The position numbers and the translations under genes were made by a program. A DNA stretch of 64,000 nt, taken from NCBI RefSeq assembly GCF_023074835.1, contig NZ_JALLGW010000001.1, positions 2,914,001-2,978,000 of the forward strand, given 5' to 3'. This DNA comes from Halomarina salina (GTDB lineage: Archaea > Halobacteriota > Halobacteria > Halobacteriales > Haloarculaceae). Under the pieces are notes generated by a model that did not search any database, was not told where the DNA came from, and was given only the letters and a program-made list of their open reading frames with translations. This document shows, piece by piece, positions 61,404 through 64,000 of this stretch. Position 1 is the stretch's first letter; every line of letters starts with the position of its first letter.

Positions 61404-61607
61404 ATGACTGGATACTATGATATCGTCCTCGGTCTCATTCCGCTCGCGTTGCTCGGGATCTCCGGAGGGCTCTACGTCGCTGGTTTCGCCGTCACGACTG
61501 CCGTCACGCTCGCTGGCCTCGTCGCCGTGACGCTCATCGGGCACGCGATGTTCGTCCAGACCCCGACGGACACCGTCCCGGACCGGTCGCCGATCAACGC
61601 GGACTGA
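61404..61607 (+). CDS. 67-residue two-helix membrane protein
   Basis: The frame begins MTGYYDIVLGLIPLALLGIS and has two hydrophobic helices (about residues 7-30 and 34-53), then QTPTDTVPDRSPINAD, a polar tail. The length, the helical hairpin and the tail resemble small conserved haloarchaeal membrane proteins. A strong TATA element (GCTTTATGTTG) precedes the ATG, so it is expressed from its own promoter. Function unknown. The 172 bases after it contain only the promoter of the next gene (GCTAAGCA, about 61749-61756). Confidence 0.7.
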   Translation: MTGYYDIVLGLIPLALLGISGGLYVAGFAVTTAVTLAGLVAVTLIGHAMFVQTPTDTVPDRSPINAD

Positions 61608-61779
61608 GGACTCTTCGAACGCACGCCACCTCCAGTCGAGTGACCACGCTCGCTCTCATCTCCCCCTTCGTTCACCCGTTCTCTCGTTCTCACCGGTCGT
61701 GGCCACGGTGGCGTGTTCCGGCCCCCCGTAGGGGCACCATGCCACCAACGCTAAGCAGTTCGCGTCGGTCGGTACTGGT

Positions 61780-62769
61780 ATGACGGACACGTTGTTTCTG
61801 CGGAGCGAGGACCTCGCCGGACTCGCGGACATGGAAGAGTACGTCGACGCCGTCCGCGAGGGGTACCGCCAGCAGGGGCCGGCCGAACCGCGCACGAAAC
61901 TCGTCAACCAGGACCCGCCGGGGATGCTCACGAGCTACGTCGCCATCCTCCCGGAGACGGGCGCGATGGGCGGCTACACCTACGCGGCCGGGTTCGGCGA
62001 GGGCGACGTCCACTTCATGACGCCCCTGTTCGACGCCGAGTCGGGCGACCCGCTGGCGATGCTCGACGGGGCGAGCATGAACCCGTTCAAGACCGGTGCG
62101 GTCGGTGGCGTCGGAGTGGACGCGCTGGCACGCGACGACGTCGAGACGCTCGCCATCGTCGGCTCCGGGGCGCAGGCCCGCGGCCAGCTCCGCGCCGCGG
62201 CGACCGTCCGCGACTTCGCGACCGTCAACGTCTACTCGCCGACGAAGGAACACCGCGAGTCGTTCGCCTCGGAGATGAACGGCGAGGTGGCGGCGAGCGT
62301 CGGTGCGGTCGCCTCCTCCGACGCCGCCGTCGAGGGCGCAGACGTGGTCGTCACCGCCACGAACGCCAGCGAACCCGTGTTCGACGGCGACCTCCTCGAA
62401 CCCGGCACGCACGTCACTGCGATGGGCCAGTACGACCCGGAGAAGCGCGAACTGGACGCCCAGACGCTCGAACGCGCGACGTACGTCCCGGACCTCCGCG
62501 CTCGGGCGACCAGCGACGCCGGCGCGTTCATCCAGGCGATGGACGAGGGGAGGGTCACCGAGGACGACATCCACGGCGACCTGGGCGAGGTGCTCGCGGG
62601 CGACGTGCCGGGGCGCCAGTCCGACGACGAGATAACGGTGTTCGACTCGGGCGGCACGGGCATCGAGACGGTCGCGTCGGCGTACATGCTCTACGAGAAG
62701 GCGTTCGGCAGCGGCCTCGGCGAGACGTTCGACATCGCGCCCGGCAGCGAGGCGCTGACCGGTCGGTAG
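61780..62769 (+). CDS. ornithine cyclodeaminase/mu-crystallin family, alanine dehydrogenase-like
   Basis: The 329-residue protein has the family N-terminal half (TKLVNQDPPGMLTSYVAILP, GGYTYAAGFGEG, ASMNPFKTGAVGGVGVDALA) and a Rossmann half with LAIVGSGAQARGQLRAAATV (NAD site, residues about 125-144) and VVVTATNASEPVFDGDLLEP. Archaeal members include the NAD-dependent alanine dehydrogenase of Archaeoglobus; others are ornithine cyclodeaminases or reductases of cyclic imines. The fold does not decide between them. It is a single gene behind its own promoter, with no amino-acid catabolic neighbour. Confidence 0.88.
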   Translation: MTDTLFLRSEDLAGLADMEEYVDAVREGYRQQGPAEPRTKLVNQDPPGMLTSYVAILPETGAMGGYTYAAGFGEGDVHFMTPLFDAESGDPLAMLDGASMNPFKTGAVGGVGVDALARDDVETLAIVGSGAQARGQLRAAATVRDFATVNVYSPTKEHRESFASEMNGEVAASVGAVASSDAAVEGADVVVTATNASEPVFDGDLLEPGTHVTAMGQYDPEKRELDAQTLERATYVPDLRARATSDAGAFIQAMDEGRVTEDDIHGDLGEVLAGDVPGRQSDDEITVFDSGGTGIETVASAYMLYEKAFGSGLGETFDIAPGSEALTGR

Positions 62770-62841
62770 GACGAGGTCCGGTCAGTAGGACGGCGTCTGG
62801 TCGGGGAGAGCGCGTTCCAGAGTCGGGTTCTCAGCGTGTTC

Positions 62842-63861
62842 TCAGAGGTACTCTGCGAGACCCAGTGCGTCGAGCAGCGGTACCCCCGCCACGAGCGCAC
62901 CGAGGAGGTAGCCGGCGATAGCGCCACCGTTGAGCAGCGGGAGGCCGGCGTGTGCCCGGCCGCGCATCACGAACCGGACGAGGACGAGGAGGCCGAGGAG
63001 CGTCCCGACCAGCGCGGTCAGCGCCGGGAGCGTGAGGACGGTGTCCTCGACGAGCGGTGCGGTGTCGAGGAAGACGCCCGCGCTCACGACGAGCACCGTC
63101 GGCATCACGGCGTCCCCCAGACCGATGTAGAACGCGTCGCGGTCCTCGGGCGCGGGGCGTTCGCGAGCGCTGGCCTCGCTCTCGGCGGCCGCACCTGTGT
63201 CGCCCGTCGTGTTCTCGCCCGCTGCGGACTTCCCGCCGTCGCCACCGTCGGCCGCCGCCTCGGCCTCGTCGAGGTAGGAGTACGACCAGGTCAGCGGGAC
63301 GACGAGCACGACGGGCACCTTGAGGTCCATCACGCCCGACGCGAGCGAGAGCATGTGCTCGGTGCCGTAGACGCTCACCGCGTCGTAGACGGCGAGCACG
63401 GTCAGCAGGATGAGCGCCGGGAGGAGGCCGAAGCTGATGCCGAACAGCGCCGCCGCGCCCATCCCCATCAGCACGCCGACGGCGTCGATGACGTACCACT
63501 CGGGGTGGACGACCAGCGCCACGGCCAGCACCAACGCGCCGAGCACCGCAGGACCGTTGTACCCCAGCAGCGTGAACGCGGCGGGGAGGACGACCGACAG
63601 TGCGTAGAACGCGAGGAACGTGCTGGAGAAGATGACGAGCGCCCGGATGAGCACGTCGGCGTCGAACTTGAACGCGGCGAGCATGAACGCGGTTGCGACC
63701 AGAATCGCGCCGACGTAGACGATGCTGTTCGTCGGGTCGGAGGGGTTCTCGACGGTCTGGTACCCGGCGTCGACGAACGGGTTGGCGAGGAGGAGCGCCC
63801 CGAGTTGGACCACGAGGAACAGCGCGAGCGTCGCACCGGCGGCGACGAGGGACCGTCTCAT
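62842..63861 (-). CDS. presenilin-like A22 membrane protease
   Basis: The 339-residue protein has about nine transmembrane helices. It carries the aspartyl-protease motif LAVYDAVSVYGTEHM (YD, about residue 157), the second aspartate in FYIGLGDAVMPTVLV (GLGD, about residue 250), and PLLNGGAIAGYLLGAL as the PAL-like motif near the end. An acidic loop (about 195-245) separates the two halves, as in archaeal presenilin homologues. It cuts helices within the membrane. It follows the partial gene on the same strand after 36 bp, so they probably share a transcript. Confidence 0.92.
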   Translation of the reverse strand: MRRSLVAAGATLALFLVVQLGALLLANPFVDAGYQTVENPSDPTNSIVYVGAILVATAFMLAAFKFDADVLIRALVIFSSTFLAFYALSVVLPAAFTLLGYNGPAVLGALVLAVALVVHPEWYVIDAVGVLMGMGAAALFGISFGLLPALILLTVLAVYDAVSVYGTEHMLSLASGVMDLKVPVVLVVPLTWSYSYLDEAEAAADGGDGGKSAAGENTTGDTGAAAESEASARERPAPEDRDAFYIGLGDAVMPTVLVVSAGVFLDTAPLVEDTVLTLPALTALVGTLLGLLVLVRFVMRGRAHAGLPLLNGGAIAGYLLGALVAGVPLLDALGLAEYL

Positions 63862-63897
63862 GGTCGGGAGTTCGCACCCGGACGCTTGGGCGTTGCG

Positions 63898-64000
63898 TTA
63901 TCGCGTCTCGGAGACGGTCACGTCACAGGCCAGCGCCGTCGAGAAGGTGCGATGCTCGGCGGTCGTCTCCCGCATCGCGACGCCAACGCTCCAGTGGTTA
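63898..64000 (-). CDS. C-terminal fragment of an unidentified protein (gene enters from the right)
   Basis: The last 33 codons before TAA (complement of 63898-63900) are in the window. The peptide reads NHWSVGVAMRETTAEHRTF then STALACDVTVSETR. It is soluble in character with one cysteine. The tail does not match a family I can name. It is the gene upstream of the presenilin-like protease; in other haloarchaea RNA-processing and SRP genes have been seen near presenilin genes, but this tail does not allow that call. Confidence 0.5.
   Translation of the reverse strand, partial: NHWSVGVAMRETTAEHRTFSTALACDVTVSETR

Overview
The window is chromosomal DNA of a halophilic archaeon (class Halobacteria). 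The evidence is a GC-rich sequence, very acidic predicted proteins, many leaderless genes with a TATA element about 25-30 nt before the start codon, and archaeal or haloarchaeal marker genes: gatE, fen1 with a C-terminal PCNA-type tail, an mptE-like pterin kinase beside folP, a presenilin-type protease, a Bat-type regulator, trmB, gfcR and glucose dehydrogenase. I cannot name the genus. No rRNA, tRNA, CRISPR array or intact insertion sequence was seen.

Layout. 0-4 kb: tail of an acyl-CoA dehydrogenase, an array of small hairpins, a helix-turn-helix regulator divergent from a methyltransferase-MFS operon. 4-7.5 kb: sirtuin, cupin, small zinc protein, glutaredoxin, cysteine-less redoxin, membrane protein. 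7.6-31.5 kb: a catabolic stretch with acyl-CoA dehydrogenase, acyl-CoA ligase, CoA-transferase, two F420/flavin LLM oxidoreductases in two short operons, two SDRs, an FMN 2-hydroxyacid oxidase, a ThDP-dependent 2-ketoacid decarboxylase-like enzyme, an FAD 2-hydroxyacid dehydrogenase and a quinone oxidoreductase. Lipoproteins, a sulfatase-fold enzyme and general hydrolases lie among them. 31.5-39.6 kb: pterin genes, two tandem M48 proteases, two regulators and trmJ. 39.6-41.8 kb: a sparse patch of very small, mostly cysteine-bearing genes. 41.8-48.4 kb: a penicillin-acylase-type enzyme, gatE, fumC and a ubiquitin-like small protein. 48.5-56 kb: a sugar-metabolism region (HAD phosphatase, trmB, a gluconate-type dehydratase, glucose dehydrogenase, gfcR). 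56-64 kb: BolA, a dodecin-like protein, FEN1, SMR and MFS transporters, an alanine dehydrogenase/ornithine cyclodeaminase homologue, a presenilin-like protease and the tail of one more gene.

How genes work together. The clearest functional unit is 49.7-56 kb. Glucose 1-dehydrogenase and a gluconate/aldonate dehydratase are the first two steps of the semi-phosphorylative Entner-Doudoroff pathway. They sit next to the two haloarchaeal regulators of that pathway, TrmB and GfcR, and TrmB-like inverted repeats (ACTC-N6-GAGT type) occur at three promoters: trmB itself, the dehydratase and gdh. The second theme is oxidation of 2-hydroxy acids, 2-keto acids and acyl-CoA at 7-31 kb, whose substrate is unknown.

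The most interesting unexplained signals are a TCACGCCGTGA palindrome shared by at least two promoter regions with variants at others, a roughly 26-nt-periodic array of triloop hairpins at 131-347, and degenerate 50-bp tandem repeats at the 3' end of the dehydratase gene.
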